Assembly: GCF_900111605.1 (NCBI RefSeq)
Contig: NZ_FOIA01000008.1
Span: 47,110-111,109 of the forward strand
DNA length: 64,000 nucleotides
Reading direction: 5' to 3'
DNA from: Nitrosomonas marina
Lineage (GTDB): Bacteria > Pseudomonadota > Gammaproteobacteria > Burkholderiales > Nitrosomonadaceae
The notes under the pieces are model-generated. The model was given only the letters and a program-made list of their open reading frames with translations, was not told where the DNA came from and ran no database searches. Positions 1 through 10,196 of this stretch are shown piece after piece. The position numbers and the translations under genes are program-made. Numbering within the stretch: position 1 is the stretch's first letter; each line of letters starts with the position of its first letter.

Positions 1-1912
1 TCCGATTGGTGTCTCTCTCAGTAATCCACACCGGGTCTATTTTGACTTTCATCATGTTTCCAATGGGTTGGGAAGAAATTTTCAGGAGATTGAAGAAGGT
101 GACTTGCAAAACATCAATATTGTACAGGTCGGTGAACGCACACGAATCGTCTTTAATCTGCATGGCCTGATGCATCATGAAACATTTTTACAGGAAAATA
201 TTTTATTAGTCAGTCTGAAATCCATCGATGAACACCAGAATGCAGGGCCGGTTGCACGTTTCTCTAACGATGGTCCGGAAAAAGAACTAAATAGCGTACT
301 TGATATTGATTTTCGGCGTGGAGAAAGTGGCGAAGGTCGCATTATTGTTGATTTAACGCATGCCGGGGCGGGTATTGATGTTCACCAGCAGGGAGAAAAA
401 CTCGTTGTTGAGTTTATTGATACCTATCTACCCAGTAATCTGGAGCGGAAACTGGATGTAACAGATTTCGCCACCCCTATAAATATTGTTGACACGGTTA
501 TGCTGGGTGATAATGTGCGTATGGTGATCGAGTCATCCGGACGCTGGGAACATACGGCGCGCCAGGCTGACACGCAATTTGTGCTGGAAGTGCGCGCATT
601 GGCTGAGAATGAAGATGAGCTCGCAGAACGCAGGCGTGCAAATGGCGGTTATGTTGGCGAAAAACTGTCGCTAAACTTTCAGGATGTAGAGGTTCGAGCG
701 GTATTGCAGGTGATTGCAGATTTTACAAACCTGAATATTATTGCCAGTGATTCTGTCGGCGGCAATCTGACGTTACGATTAAGAGATGTCCCGTGGGACC
801 AGGCACTGGATATCGTTTTGCAAGCCAATGGCTTGGCAAAACGTCAGACCGGAAATGTCATTTATGTTGCGCCGAGCAAGGAGATGGCAGACAGAGAATT
901 GCTGGAGCTGGAGGCGAAACAACAGGTCGCTGAAATGGAACCGCTTGTTACAGAAACGTTTCAGTTGAATCATCGCAGAGTTGATTCAATTGCATTTGAG
1001 GGTATGCTGAGTGATCGTGGCACGATAAATCTTGATGAAATCAGCAATACCATGACTGTGACCGATATTCCATTAAGAATCGCCGAGGTCAGAAAGCGTA
1101 TCAAGCGTCTGGATGTATTTGAAAGACAGGTTATGATAGAAGCCCGGATAGTCGAAGCGACAGAAACTTTCAGCCGCGATCTGGGTGCCCGGTTTGGCGT
1201 GAAAAATGTGTCCAAAGTAGGTAACAATCGTCTGGGGGTATCTGGCAATGTGACCGATTCAAGTAATCTGGCGATCGGCGAAGAAGTTCCTGCAGGAGAT
1301 AACCTGAACGTAAATCTACCGGCCGCAGCAGGCGCAGGGTTATTGGGAGGGCCAGCTGCCTTGGGCTTGAGCTTGTTGAAAATCAATAACTCCCGACTGA
1401 TTAATCTGGAGCTGTCAGCTCTGGAAACTGATACGAAAGGGCGCGTCATTGCCAGCCCGCGGGTGGTAACCGCACATGGTGTGGAAGCAATTATCGAGCA
1501 AGGCGACCGTGTGCCTTTTCAACAGGCGACGAGCAGTGGTGCAACGAGTGTGCGCTTTGTCAATGCGGTACTGAGTCTCAAGGTGAAACCATTGATTACG
1601 TTTGATAATCAGATAGACATGGAGCTTACCGTCAATCAGGATAAGATTGGTGAAAGTGTTAGTGCCTTTTTGCCACCCGCAATTAATACAAAGCAGGTGA
1701 CAACCAAAGTTCTGGTTGAGAATGGAGGGACAGTGGTTATCGGTGGTATCTTTGAGCGTACAGAAAATAATATTGTAAACAAGGTTCCACTGCTGGGTGA
1801 CATTCCTTACATTGGGTATCTTTTTAGAAATACGTCCAAACGTGACGATAAGCGGGAGCTGCTGGTTTTTGTAACCCCGCGGATTTTGAATGAAAGGCTG
1901 AATTTGCAGTAG
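1..1912 (+). CDS. pilQ: Type IV pilus secretin PilQ (5' end outside window)
   Basis: PilQ forms the outer-membrane ring through which type IV pili pass. The reading frame is open from base 2 with no stop, so the gene starts before the window and the first internal TTG is not its start. What is visible: an AMIN-type peptidoglycan-binding region (first 170 or so residues), a secretin/TonB short N-terminal domain (LSLNFQDVEVRAVLQVIADF and following), then the secretin barrel ending in the typical VPLLGDIPYIGYLFR segment. The signal peptide and any first AMIN domain are missing. The next gene, trmL, converges on it after 4 bp. The pilMNOP genes usually found upstream would lie outside the window. 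Confidence 0.95.
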   Translation, partial: PIGVSLSNPHRVYFDFHHVSNGLGRNFQEIEEGDLQNINIVQVGERTRIVFNLHGLMHHETFLQENILLVSLKSIDEHQNAGPVARFSNDGPEKELNSVLDIDFRRGESGEGRIIVDLTHAGAGIDVHQQGEKLVVEFIDTYLPSNLERKLDVTDFATPINIVDTVMLGDNVRMVIESSGRWEHTARQADTQFVLEVRALAENEDELAERRRANGGYVGEKLSLNFQDVEVRAVLQVIADFTNLNIIASDSVGGNLTLRLRDVPWDQALDIVLQANGLAKRQTGNVIYVAPSKEMADRELLELEAKQQVAEMEPLVTETFQLNHRRVDSIAFEGMLSDRGTINLDEISNTMTVTDIPLRIAEVRKRIKRLDVFERQVMIEARIVEATETFSRDLGARFGVKNVSKVGNNRLGVSGNVTDSSNLAIGEEVPAGDNLNVNLPAAAGAGLLGGPAALGLSLLKINNSRLINLELSALETDTKGRVIASPRVVTAHGVEAIIEQGDRVPFQQATSSGATSVRFVNAVLSLKVKPLITFDNQIDMELTVNQDKIGESVSAFLPPAINTKQVTTKVLVENGGTVVIGGIFERTENNIVNKVPLLGDIPYIGYLFRNTSKRDDKRELLVFVTPRILNERLNLQ

Positions 1913-1916
1913 CAAT

Positions 1917-2381
1917 CTAAACACCGGATTGGAAACCGAACTGTCGCCATGCTTCGTACGCGATGATGGCGGCAGTATTCGACAAGTTCAAACTGCGACT
2001 GCCGTAAACCATGGGTACACGCAGGTGCATGTGATTCGAAATGTTGTGTAATACATCTACAGGCAGTCCTTTCGTTTCTGAGCCAAATAAAAAAGAGTCG
2101 TCATGGCAAAATTCGATTGTGTCATATCGAATTTTACCTTTGGTAGTAATAGCAAACAGCCGACTGGAATCAATTTGCTCCAGACAATCACTCCAGTTGT
2201 TGTGAATTTTGATATTAGCGAACTCGTGATAGTCAAGGCCGGCGCGTAGCAGCTGTTTATTGCGTAACATAAATCCTAGTGGTTTAACCAGATGCAGTTG
2301 CGTACCTGTATTGGCACATAATCGAATTATGTTACCTGTATTTTGCGGAATTTCCGGTTGAAAAAGAATAATGTTAAACAT
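1917..2381 (-). CDS. trmL: tRNA (cytidine/uridine-2'-O-)-methyltransferase TrmL
   Basis: This 154-residue SPOUT-class protein matches TrmL, which 2'-O-methylates the wobble base of tRNA-Leu isoacceptors using S-adenosylmethionine. Family marks are the N-terminal NIILFQPEIPQNTGNIIRLCANTG motif region, the central LFGSETKGLP loop and the C-terminal LRVPMVYGSRSLNLSNTAAI, which builds the trefoil-knot cofactor site. Length is normal for the family. It follows comF on the same strand after 38 bp, so the two are probably co-transcribed. Confidence 0.95.
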   Translation of the reverse strand: MFNIILFQPEIPQNTGNIIRLCANTGTQLHLVKPLGFMLRNKQLLRAGLDYHEFANIKIHNNWSDCLEQIDSSRLFAITTKGKIRYDTIEFCHDDSFLFGSETKGLPVDVLHNISNHMHLRVPMVYGSRSLNLSNTAAIIAYEAWRQFGFQSGV

Positions 2382-2419
2382 GTGCGGCTGGTCTTAACTG
2401 TCTGCTTCCGTTTTTTTAC

Positions 2420-3130
2420 CTAAAAACAATAGTCGGATTGCATCCAGAAGCGCTCTTTCTGTGCTCTGGTTACAATCCAGTTCGTAATTCTACATGCACC
2501 CTGCTTGCGTAATTGATTTGCTAGTTCATTTAATGTTGCACCTGTTGTCATGACATCATCGACGATTGCAACGTGCATACCTGATAGATTTTGATTACAG
2601 ATAAAAGCCTTCTTTACATTATCGCGACGCATTTTCCACGGTAGTTCCGCTTGCGGGAGTGTATTCTTGATGCGCTTGCAGCTATCGTGGCAAAATTGAA
2701 TACGCAACTGTTGTGACAGATGACGACCAATTTCTATCGCCTGGTTAAATCCTCTTTCTTGGAGTCGTTTGGGGTGCAAAGGCATAGGAATAACCAAATC
2801 CGGTTGGTCGGTTGATTGCTGGTGCCGAATTGTTTCTAACAGTAGTTCTGCCAGAACAGGTGCAATAGCAAGTTGCTGTCGGTATTTAAGTGCGTGTACG
2901 AGCATGTCTGCCGGGAAAGTATAAATTAACGCTGCGATGGTTGTAGAATATGCAGGCGGACTGGCCAGGCAGCTGCCGCAGATGTTGGTCGTGCCAGTGA
3001 TAAGGGTTTTTGCGCATATTTTGCAAACATTGGCGGTCAGCCTGGACAGACTTTTAGAACACCCGCTGCAGAAATCGTGACTGGAAACCGCACCACAGAG
3101 TATGCAGTTTTTATGAATCAGCAGTTTCAC
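2420..3130 (-). CDS. comF: ComF-family phosphoribosyltransferase-like protein
   Basis: A 236-residue ComF/GntX-family protein. The N-terminus carries zinc-ribbon-like cysteine pairs (CILCG, CSGC, CKIC, CGSC), and the C-terminal half is a type I phosphoribosyltransferase fold with the PRPP-loop signature [14 protein letters not shown]. ComF is tied to DNA uptake in competent bacteria, but the substrate in most species is unknown. The start is GTG at 3130, supported by an AGAGGA ribosome-binding site about 6 bases upstream. It is divergent from bioB with about 117 bp between the starts, and sits with trmL. A link with the nearby pilQ (pilus-mediated uptake) is only suggestive. Confidence 0.9.
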   Translation of the reverse strand: MKLLIHKNCILCGAVSSHDFCSGCSKSLSRLTANVCKICAKTLITGTTNICGSCLASPPAYSTTIAALIYTFPADMLVHALKYRQQLAIAPVLAELLLETIRHQQSTDQPDLVIPMPLHPKRLQERGFNQAIEIGRHLSQQLRIQFCHDSCKRIKNTLPQAELPWKMRRDNVKKAFICNQNLSGMHVAIVDDVMTTGATLNELANQLRKQGACRITNWIVTRAQKERFWMQSDYCF

Positions 3131-3247
3131 ATTGTTCCTCTAAAAACAGCCGTTCAAATTGACAATACTGTTCGAATCCGTAATCATCCTGCCAATTATA
3201 AATTGAAATCGGAAAAAGCAGTTCCAATATATTCGAGGGAAACAGAT

Positions 3248-4264
3248 ATGCAATGTAATTCAATCCAGTCAGGCATGGCTGATAATCAAAATGATCATGA
3301 AAACAGGGGATTGAAAAATAGTAAATCACAAAGATGGCATACTGAATCGGTACAGACGCTGCTGGATATGCCTTTTAATGATTTGATTTTTAAGGCGCAA
3401 GAGGTGCATCGCCAGTATCATGATGCGAATACGGTACAATTGTCGACGCTTATATCCGTCAAAACAGGTGGGTGTCCTGAAGATTGCGGCTATTGTCCGC
3501 AAGCTGCGAGATATCATACCGGTGTAGAAAATCAGGCGACGCTTTCTGTAGAGAATGTAGTGACCGCAGCGGCTGCAGCCAAGGAGCAGGGCGCTACGCG
3601 TTTCTGCATGGGGGCGGCCTGGAGAGGTCCGAAACAACGAGATATCGAAATAGTATCGGAAATGATCAGTGCGGTAAAAGCGCTTGGAATGGAAACATGC
3701 GCTACTTTGGGTATGTTGAAACCTGGCCAGGCCAAGCAGCTGGGTGATGCCGGTCTGGATTACTATAATCACAATTTGGATACCTCTCCCGACTACTATG
3801 ATGCCATCATCTCCACGCGTGAATATCAGCATCGCCTGGATACTTTGCAACAAGTACGTGAAGCGGGTATCAATGTCTGCTGTGGGGGCATAGTAGGAAT
3901 GGGAGAGACCCGTGAAACACGAGCTGGTCTGATTGCCCAACTTGCTAATCTGGATCCATATCCTGAATCTGTGCCGATCAATCACCTTGTGCAGGTTGAA
4001 GGCACGCCTCTGTATGGAACGGCCAAACTTGATCCACTGGAATTTGTCAGAACCATAGCGGCAGCACGTGTCACCATGCCCAAAGCAATGGTGCGGTTAT
4101 CGGCTGGGCGGCGGGAAATGTCTGAGGCAGTGCAGTCTCTGTGTTTTCTGGCAGGCGCTAATTCGATATTTTATGGTGATAAATTATTGACCACCGGGAA
4201 TCCAGAAGTTGAACAGGATCAGGCATTGCTCAATAAGTTAGGTATGCAATCTTTGGCAGTTTGA
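3248..4264 (+). CDS. bioB: Biotin synthase BioB
   Basis: BioB is the radical-SAM enzyme that inserts sulfur into dethiobiotin to make biotin. The cluster motif CPEDCGYC (CxxxCxxC) follows the conserved TLISVKTGG, and later motifs [13 protein letters not shown] and [33 protein letters not shown] are typical (given in part). The frame is open back to 3077, but ATG 3248 is chosen because GAGGG lies 8 bases upstream and homologues begin shortly before [11 protein letters not shown]. This gives 338 residues, the normal size. It is first in the bioBFHCD operon and divergent from comF. Confidence 0.96.
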   Translation: MQCNSIQSGMADNQNDHENRGLKNSKSQRWHTESVQTLLDMPFNDLIFKAQEVHRQYHDANTVQLSTLISVKTGGCPEDCGYCPQAARYHTGVENQATLSVENVVTAAAAAKEQGATRFCMGAAWRGPKQRDIEIVSEMISAVKALGMETCATLGMLKPGQAKQLGDAGLDYYNHNLDTSPDYYDAIISTREYQHRLDTLQQVREAGINVCCGGIVGMGETRETRAGLIAQLANLDPYPESVPINHLVQVEGTPLYGTAKLDPLEFVRTIAAARVTMPKAMVRLSAGRREMSEAVQSLCFLAGANSIFYGDKLLTTGNPEVEQDQALLNKLGMQSLAV

Positions 4265-4289
4265 TTTGAAATGATGAATCAGGTCATGC

Positions 4290-5465
4290 ATGTATTCTGA
4301 TCTGGCTGAGCAATTATCGATTCGTGAACAGCAGGGGTTAAAACGTTATCGATCAATTCTTGATAGCCCTCAGTCAAGATCTGTCAACATTGACGGGTGT
4401 GAATATTTATCCTTTGGCAGTAACGATTATCTGGGACTGTCCAATCATCCAGACTTAGTCCAGTCAGCATGTCTGGGCGCGCGGCGATATGGCGTAGGCG
4501 CCGGGGCGTCGCATTTGCTATATGGCCACAGCAGCGCACACCATGAGCTCGAAGAGGCAGTAGCACGGTTTACAGGCTTCCCTCGTGCATTGTTGTTTTC
4601 CACTGGCTATATGGCCAATATCGGAGTGGTGACCGCGCTTGTCGGGCGTCATGATGCAGTTTTCGCTGATAAACTAAACCATGCGTCGTTGAATGACGCG
4701 GCGATATTGTCCAGGGCGCAATTGGTTCGCTATCCCCATCTTGATTTGTCAGTACTTGAGCAGCATTTGAAAAAATCAAAGGCCAAACGCAAACTGGTTG
4801 TTTCAGACGCAGTTTTCAGCATGGATGGCGATATTGCACCCATTCCGGATCTGGTAGTAATGTGTGAACGTTACAATGCTATGCTGCTATTGGATGATGC
4901 ACATGGGTTTGGCGTACTTGGCAGAGATGGCCGCGGAACATTATTTACCGAGAACAACAAACCGGCGCACAGCCACATCGTTCTACATTCGCCGAATATT
5001 ATTTATATGGCGACACTTGGAAAAGCCGCTGGTGTTTTCGGTGCATTTGTTGCTGCCTGTCCGGTTGTTATCGAAACGATGATACAAACCGCCAGGAGTT
5101 ACATATATACAACCGCGGGCCCACCACTGTTGTCGCATGTGTTGTTGCAAAGCCTGGCATTAATTGAGCAAGAGAGCTGGCGACGCGCACATTTGTTTCA
5201 TTTGATCAATCGGTTGCAGCAGGAACTGGATATGTCCGGCTGGCGGATATTGCCATCTAAAACACCAATTCAGCCTGTACTTGTTGGTAGTACACGGAAG
5301 GTTGTGCACATTAGCAGCAGTCTGAAGGCACAGGGCATTCTGGTGCCGGCAATTCGTCCGCCGACGGTGCCGCAAAACACGGCCAGGCTGCGTATATCAT
5401 TATCAGCTTCGCATCAGGAAACGGATATTGTGCGTCTGGCTACAGTGCTTCGGCATCTGGCGTAG
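4290..5465 (+). CDS. bioF: 8-amino-7-oxononanoate synthase BioF
   Basis: A 391-residue pyridoxal-phosphate enzyme of the alpha-oxoamine synthase family. It condenses pimeloyl-ACP with alanine to 8-amino-7-oxononanoate, the first ring-building step of biotin synthesis. Visible marks are FGSNDYLGLSNHP near the N-terminus, SHLLYGHSSAHHELE, the cofactor-region motif LLLDDAHGFGVLGRDGRG, and the lysine in MATLGKAAGVFGAF expected to hold the cofactor. Length is normal. It follows bioB after 25 bp and precedes bioH after 26 bp. Confidence 0.95.
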   Translation: MYSDLAEQLSIREQQGLKRYRSILDSPQSRSVNIDGCEYLSFGSNDYLGLSNHPDLVQSACLGARRYGVGAGASHLLYGHSSAHHELEEAVARFTGFPRALLFSTGYMANIGVVTALVGRHDAVFADKLNHASLNDAAILSRAQLVRYPHLDLSVLEQHLKKSKAKRKLVVSDAVFSMDGDIAPIPDLVVMCERYNAMLLLDDAHGFGVLGRDGRGTLFTENNKPAHSHIVLHSPNIIYMATLGKAAGVFGAFVAACPVVIETMIQTARSYIYTTAGPPLLSHVLLQSLALIEQESWRRAHLFHLINRLQQELDMSGWRILPSKTPIQPVLVGSTRKVVHISSSLKAQGILVPAIRPPTVPQNTARLRISLSASHQETDIVRLATVLRHLA

Positions 5466-5491
5466 TAAACTGCTTATCCGGATTTTATTTT

Positions 5492-6268
5492 ATGTCAAGT
5501 ACGGCTATTCATATCGAAACATCTGGCAGCGGAACCGACATGGTTTTGATTCATGGCTGGGCGATGCACGGCGGTATCTGGCAAAATATTCGTGATCGAC
5601 TGTCCCAGCAGTTCCGTTTGCATATTCTCGATTTGCCCGGCCACGGATTCAGTTCTCACCGTGAGCCAGGCGATTTCGAGCATGTTGTCAGTGTTGTGCA
5701 GGAAAAACTGCCGAAAAACTGTATTGTATGTGGCTGGTCGCTTGGTGGTCAGGTGGCGATGGAGCTGGCGCTGCGGGATTCCGCGCAAGTCATGGGTCTT
5801 GTTCTCGTGTCAACCACGCCCTGTTTTGTGAAGCAACCTGACTGGCCCTGGGGTGTGGAAAGTAAATTTCTGCAGTTTTTTATGGAAAATCTGCATCAAA
5901 ATTATCGTACTACGATCAATCGTTTTTTGACGCTCCAGACCAGGGGTGAACGCGAGATGTCGGGTACACTGGCGCAATTGCGTCAATACTTTTTTGAGCG
6001 TGACCAACCAGATTACGATGCGCTATTAAAGGGATTGCTGATTTTGCAAACAAATGATATGCGTCAGAAGCTATCTCAAATCAAACAACCAGTATTGCTG
6101 CTGCACGGTGAAAATGACATGATTACACATTCATCAGCTGCACGTTGGATGAATGCGCAGCTGAGGCATTCGAAACTGGTTATGTTTCAACAGTGCGGAC
6201 ATGCGCCGTTTCTGGCTGATCCGGATAAATTTATTTCCTGTGTTAATGAATCATACTATTCTGAATAA
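5492..6268 (+). CDS. bioH: Pimeloyl-ACP methyl ester carboxylesterase BioH
   Basis: This 258-residue alpha/beta hydrolase fits BioH, which removes the methyl group from pimeloyl-ACP methyl ester and ends the BioC-initiated pimelate route. The nucleophile elbow GWSLGG, an acid in LLHGENDMITH and the histidine in QQCGHAPF form the expected catalytic triad; VLIHGWAMHGGIW is the oxyanion-hole region. Its 3' end overlaps bioC by 23 bp, so the two are probably translationally coupled. Confidence 0.94.
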   Translation: MSSTAIHIETSGSGTDMVLIHGWAMHGGIWQNIRDRLSQQFRLHILDLPGHGFSSHREPGDFEHVVSVVQEKLPKNCIVCGWSLGGQVAMELALRDSAQVMGLVLVSTTPCFVKQPDWPWGVESKFLQFFMENLHQNYRTTINRFLTLQTRGEREMSGTLAQLRQYFFERDQPDYDALLKGLLILQTNDMRQKLSQIKQPVLLLHGENDMITHSSAARWMNAQLRHSKLVMFQQCGHAPFLADPDKFISCVNESYYSE

Positions 6269-7124
6269 ACGTCTGCTACGCCATTCATTTGAACGCGCAG
6301 CACAGAGTTATGATCAATCTGCCGTGTTACAACGTGAGGTTGGAGATAGGATGTTTGCACGTCTGGACTATATTAACTATGTTCCAAATACAGTTCTCGA
6401 TGCCGGGTGTGGAACCGGGTACTGTACCCGGAAACTCGGTGAGCGCTATGCACACAGCCGATTGATTGCTGTGGATATTGCACAGGCTATGCTGCTGCAA
6501 GCTCGGCCTGCTGAAACAGGTTGGCGGCAGTATTGGCCATTTAATCGCAGACAAGAACACTATGTGTGCGCAGATGTAGAACGACTGCCGCTTCGTGAAG
6601 ACAGTATCGAAATGATCTGGTCGAATCTGGCGTTACAATGGTGTAATGATCTGGATCTGACGTTTTGTGAAATGAATCGCGTACTAAAACCGGACGGTTT
6701 GCTGATGTTCAGCACATTTGGGCCGGATACATTGCGGGAGCTCAGGCAGGCATTTAGTCTGGTAGACGATTTTGTGCATGTCAATCAGTTTATCGATATG
6801 CATGATATCGGTGATCTGCTGGTACGCAATCGATTTGCAACACCCGTGATGGACATGGAATATATTACCCTGACATATGCGGATGTTGTCAGTGTGATGC
6901 ATGACCTCAAAGCGATTGGTGCGCATAATGTGGCGCAAGGCAGACGGCAGGGGTTGATGGGAAAAACAAAATGGCAGAAGGTGATCGACAATTATGAATC
7001 CTTGCGTATGCAAGGAAAGTTACCAGCCACATACGAGGTTGTTTACGGCCATGCCTGGAAGCTGCCGCCCAAGGAAACGGTATTGACGCCAGAAATACGG
7101 AAACAAATAATGATGGGTGGGTAG
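6246..7124 (+). CDS. bioC: Malonyl-ACP O-methyltransferase BioC
   Basis: BioC uses S-adenosylmethionine to methylate malonyl-ACP so that fatty-acid synthesis can build the pimeloyl chain. The SAM-binding motif VLDAGCGTGYCTRKL lies near residue 50, followed by VCADVERLPLREDSIEMIWSN and LKPDGLLMFSTFGPDTLRELR, both typical. The frame opens upstream at 6201, but ATG 6246 (MNHTILNKRLLRHSFERAA) matches where homologues begin and overlaps the end of bioH. The stop codon TAG (7122-7124) is followed without a gap by the GTG start of bioD in the same frame. Confidence 0.94.
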   Translation: MNHTILNKRLLRHSFERAAQSYDQSAVLQREVGDRMFARLDYINYVPNTVLDAGCGTGYCTRKLGERYAHSRLIAVDIAQAMLLQARPAETGWRQYWPFNRRQEHYVCADVERLPLREDSIEMIWSNLALQWCNDLDLTFCEMNRVLKPDGLLMFSTFGPDTLRELRQAFSLVDDFVHVNQFIDMHDIGDLLVRNRFATPVMDMEYITLTYADVVSVMHDLKAIGAHNVAQGRRQGLMGKTKWQKVIDNYESLRMQGKLPATYEVVYGHAWKLPPKETVLTPEIRKQIMMGG

Positions 7125-7811
7125 GTGCTATCTGGGTTTTTTATTACCGGAACAGATACGGGTGTTGGCAAAACGCTGATCAGTTGCATGCTGCTGCATG
7201 CATTGTCTAAGAACCATAACAAAGTTGTCGGCATGAAACCGATTGCCGCTGGCAAAGAGAATGGTAAATGGCTGGATGTTGAATTACTGCGCACAGCGGG
7301 AAGTGTGCAGGTTACTGACGAATTGTTAAACCCGTATGCGCTGGAGCAGGCAATCGCGCCGCATATAGCGGCACAGTCTCAGGGGATCGAGATAGACATG
7401 TCGACCATCGAAAATGCATTTCATGCCCTCGGAGAACTGGCAGACTATGTGATCGTCGAAGGTGCAGGGGGATTTATGGTACCTGTCAACGCCACTCAGG
7501 ATACTTCGGATATCGCACGGTTATTTGATTTGCCTGTGATTCTGGTGGTCGGTATGCGTCTGGGGTGTATAAACCATGCCTTGTTGACAGTACAGGCAAT
7601 CCGCAGCGCGGGACTGCAGTTGTTTGGCTGGGTGGCCAATTGTATTGATCCCGAGATGCGGGCGGTCAAAGAAAATATTGCTGCGCTACGCTTTCGGATT
7701 GAGCAGCCGCTGCTGGGAACTGTACCGTACGATTCCGCACCTGATTTTCAAGCGTTAAGCCGTTTAATCGATTTGTCTGGGTTAGATAGCCGGCGTCGAG
7801 ATTCGCGCTAA
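7125..7811 (+). CDS. bioD: Dethiobiotin synthetase BioD
   Basis: A 228-residue ATP-dependent carboxylase-type ligase that closes the ureido ring of dethiobiotin. The P-loop FITGTDTGVGKT is at the N-terminus, VEGAGGFMVPVN and VVGMRLGCINHALLT are family signatures. The start is GTG, directly abutting the bioC stop, and no ATG is available in frame. It is last in the bio operon. bioA, for the intervening aminotransferase step, is not in the window. The gene converges with nudB, with only 10 bp between the stops. Confidence 0.94.
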   Translation: MLSGFFITGTDTGVGKTLISCMLLHALSKNHNKVVGMKPIAAGKENGKWLDVELLRTAGSVQVTDELLNPYALEQAIAPHIAAQSQGIEIDMSTIENAFHALGELADYVIVEGAGGFMVPVNATQDTSDIARLFDLPVILVVGMRLGCINHALLTVQAIRSAGLQLFGWVANCIDPEMRAVKENIAALRFRIEQPLLGTVPYDSAPDFQALSRLIDLSGLDSRRRDSR

Positions 7812-7821
7812 AGATGCTCCA

Positions 7822-8289
7822 TTAAATTGGCGACAGAGAAAAATTGTTCGTTTCAGTCAAATGTTGAGGGAGATTGCGAATCGCTTCGGCATTACTCCAT
7901 GAAAAAACTCTGTCTGCAGCCTGGTGCCAGGGTAGCCAGAGATAATTAAGATGTTCCTTTGGAGCAGTGACGATTGGCTTTTTTTCGGGCAGACAAAGGC
8001 TGAAAACATGCTCGGTATTGTGCGTTATGTCTGGTGAATAACGCCAGCGCCATTCTTTGAATATTTCGAAACGGTATTCGGTTTCCCAGTCCGATAGCGG
8101 GTAATCGTAAGGATTTAGACCGGTTTCTTCCTGAATTTCACGCTGTGCAGTTTGCCGTAGTGTCTCGCCTTCGTGTTGACTGCCTGTCACGGATTGCCAG
8201 TACCCCGGATGGTCTGCACGTTCGAGTAATAAAACATCCAGTACCGATGTATGAATCACAACCAAAACGGATACAGGCAGTTTATACAT
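7822..8289 (-). CDS. nudB: Dihydroneopterin triphosphate diphosphatase NudB (Nudix)
   Basis: A 155-residue Nudix hydrolase that removes pyrophosphate from dihydroneopterin triphosphate in folate synthesis. The Nudix box GSQHEGETLRQTAQREIQEE and following TGL is complete, with the REIQEE glutamates that bind metal. The region EYRFEIFKEWRWRYSPDITHNTEHVFSL is diagnostic of NudB rather than a general MutT. It lies 40 bp downstream of aspS on the same strand, the common betaproteobacterial order. Confidence 0.92.
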   Translation of the reverse strand: MYKLPVSVLVVIHTSVLDVLLLERADHPGYWQSVTGSQHEGETLRQTAQREIQEETGLNPYDYPLSDWETEYRFEIFKEWRWRYSPDITHNTEHVFSLCLPEKKPIVTAPKEHLNYLWLPWHQAADRVFSWSNAEAIRNLPQHLTETNNFSLSPI

Positions 8290-8329
8290 GGTAATAGTAA
8301 TGTGTTGTTAACAGTGAAATAAACGGCAG

Positions 8330-10111
8330 CTAGTTTTTTGGTTGATCAATTTTGCGCAGGCGTATGTTCAATTCCCTGAGTTGTTTTTCGTCAACGGTAT
8401 CCGGTGCGTGTGTTAATAAACACTGTGCACGTTGTGTTTTTGGAAACGCGATTACGTCACGAATTGATTCAGAGCCGGTCATCAGTGTAACAATGCGATC
8501 CAGTCCAAAAGCGATCCCGCCATGTGGCGGGGCGCCATATTGTAGTGCTTCCAGCAAAAAGCTGAATTTCTCCCTGGCCTCATCTTCAGAAATGTTCAGC
8601 GCCCGGAATACTTTCTTTTGCACATCCTCGCGATGAATACGAACAGAGCCTCCGCCGATTTCCGAGCCATTCAGAACCATGTCATAGGCTTTTGACAATG
8701 CTTGGCCTGGGTTTTCAAGCAGTAAATCTTCATGACCGTCAGCTGGAGAAGTAAACGGATGGTGCAGTGCCTGCCAGCGGTTTTCTTCTTCGTCCCACTC
8801 AAACATCGGAAAATCGACAATCCATGCAGGGCGCCAGTCTGAAGTTGCATGGCCATGTTGATGCCCGATTTTTATCCGCAATGCACCAAGTGATTCATTA
8901 ACAATGCTGGCCTTATCCGCGCCAAAGAAAATCAGATCACCATTCTGCGCCCCGGTTCGTTCCAGAATAGTGAATACTGTTTTTTCGGGCAGAAACTTCA
9001 AAATCGGCGATTGCAGGCCTTGCAGTCCGTCTTCGCGTTTATTAATTTTGATATAAGCCAGTCCTTTGGCTCCGTATATGCTGACGAACTGCGTGTAATC
9101 GTCAATTTCCTTGCGGGTCAGCTGGCTGCCGTTAGGTATCCGCAAAGCAGCGACACGGCCATTGGGTTTGTCTGCCGCATCCTTGAATACCTTAAAGGGT
9201 ACACCCTGCATGATGTCGGTCAATTCTGTCAATTCCAGCGCAACACGAAGATCCGGCTTGTCGCTGCCGTATTTGTGCATGGCCTGTGCATAGGTCAACC
9301 GTGGGAAAGGATCGGGTAAATCAATATTGCTTGCTGCTTTGAACAAATGACGGATCATTTGTTCCATCAGCGTCATGATTTCTTCCGCAGTAAGGAACGA
9401 AGTTTCTATATCGATCTGGGTAAATTCCGGTTGCCGGTCGGCACGCAAATCCTCGTCACGGAAGCAGCGCGCAATCTGATAGTAGCGGTCAAACCCTGAC
9501 ACCATGAGCAATTGTTTGAACAGTTGTGGTGATTGCGGCAACGCAAAAAAATGGTTGACATTGACGCGCGACGGTACCAGATAATCGCGAGCGCCTTCAG
9601 GTGTTGATTTGGTCAGGATAGGTGTTTCGATATCGAGAAAGCCCTGCTGATCAAGAAAAACGCGTACAGCCATGGTGACCTTGTGTCGCAAGCGCAGATT
9701 GGATTGCATGACCGGCCGGCGCAAGTCGAGATAGCGATGTTCCAGGCGGACAAATTCGCTGATATGTTCATCATCCATCAAGAAAGGTGGTGTTAACGAT
9801 GTATTCAATATTTCCATGTTAACAACCAGCACTTCAATTTCACCGCTATGCAGCGATGGATTGACAGTACCCTCGGGGCGTCTTCTGACTTTTCCGACGA
9901 TCATGAGTACAAACTCGTTACGTATTTTCTCCGCAAGCTCGAATGTTTCAATGTTATCGGGATCGCAGACAATTTGAACCAAACCTTCGCGATCACGCAA
10001 ATCAATAAAAATTACACCGCCATGGTCGCGCCTTCTGTGTACCCAGCCATACAGGGTAACGATTTCATCGAGATAATGTGTGTTGATGGCGCCGCAGTAA
10101 TTTGTTCGCAT
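8330..10111 (-). CDS. aspS: Aspartyl-tRNA synthetase AspS
   Basis: A 593-residue class II aminoacyl-tRNA synthetase of the bacterial type. It has an N-terminal OB-fold anticodon-binding domain ([20 protein letters not shown]), motif 2 [18 protein letters not shown], the bacterial GAD insertion domain in the middle, and motif 3 [18 protein letters not shown] near the C-terminus. Whether it also charges tRNA-Asn cannot be decided here. It lies between fmdB-like and nudB genes, all minus strand. In many relatives a DUF502 membrane-protein gene lies between fmdB and aspS; here only 85 bp separates them. Confidence 0.97.
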   Translation of the reverse strand: MRTNYCGAINTHYLDEIVTLYGWVHRRRDHGGVIFIDLRDREGLVQIVCDPDNIETFELAEKIRNEFVLMIVGKVRRRPEGTVNPSLHSGEIEVLVVNMEILNTSLTPPFLMDDEHISEFVRLEHRYLDLRRPVMQSNLRLRHKVTMAVRVFLDQQGFLDIETPILTKSTPEGARDYLVPSRVNVNHFFALPQSPQLFKQLLMVSGFDRYYQIARCFRDEDLRADRQPEFTQIDIETSFLTAEEIMTLMEQMIRHLFKAASNIDLPDPFPRLTYAQAMHKYGSDKPDLRVALELTELTDIMQGVPFKVFKDAADKPNGRVAALRIPNGSQLTRKEIDDYTQFVSIYGAKGLAYIKINKREDGLQGLQSPILKFLPEKTVFTILERTGAQNGDLIFFGADKASIVNESLGALRIKIGHQHGHATSDWRPAWIVDFPMFEWDEEENRWQALHHPFTSPADGHEDLLLENPGQALSKAYDMVLNGSEIGGGSVRIHREDVQKKVFRALNISEDEAREKFSFLLEALQYGAPPHGGIAFGLDRIVTLMTGSESIRDVIAFPKTQRAQCLLTHAPDTVDEKQLRELNIRLRKIDQPKN

Positions 10112-10196
10112 GGTTCAGAATGTGTTTGACGAATGTCGTGGTCAGGATATAGGAATATTAATAACGTTAACGTGTTGAATGTGCCGGTCCTGGATG

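Noticed and set aside
970..1449. Long antisense frame within pilQ, and similar antisense frames in bioB, metH and uvrB
   Set aside because: They lie opposite well-identified genes and their products look like shadows of codon bias, not proteins.
7122..7124. TAG between bioC and bioD as a third nonsense mutation of one fused gene
   Set aside because: BioC ends at its usual length and BioD begins at its usual first strand, so two normal abutting genes explain it.
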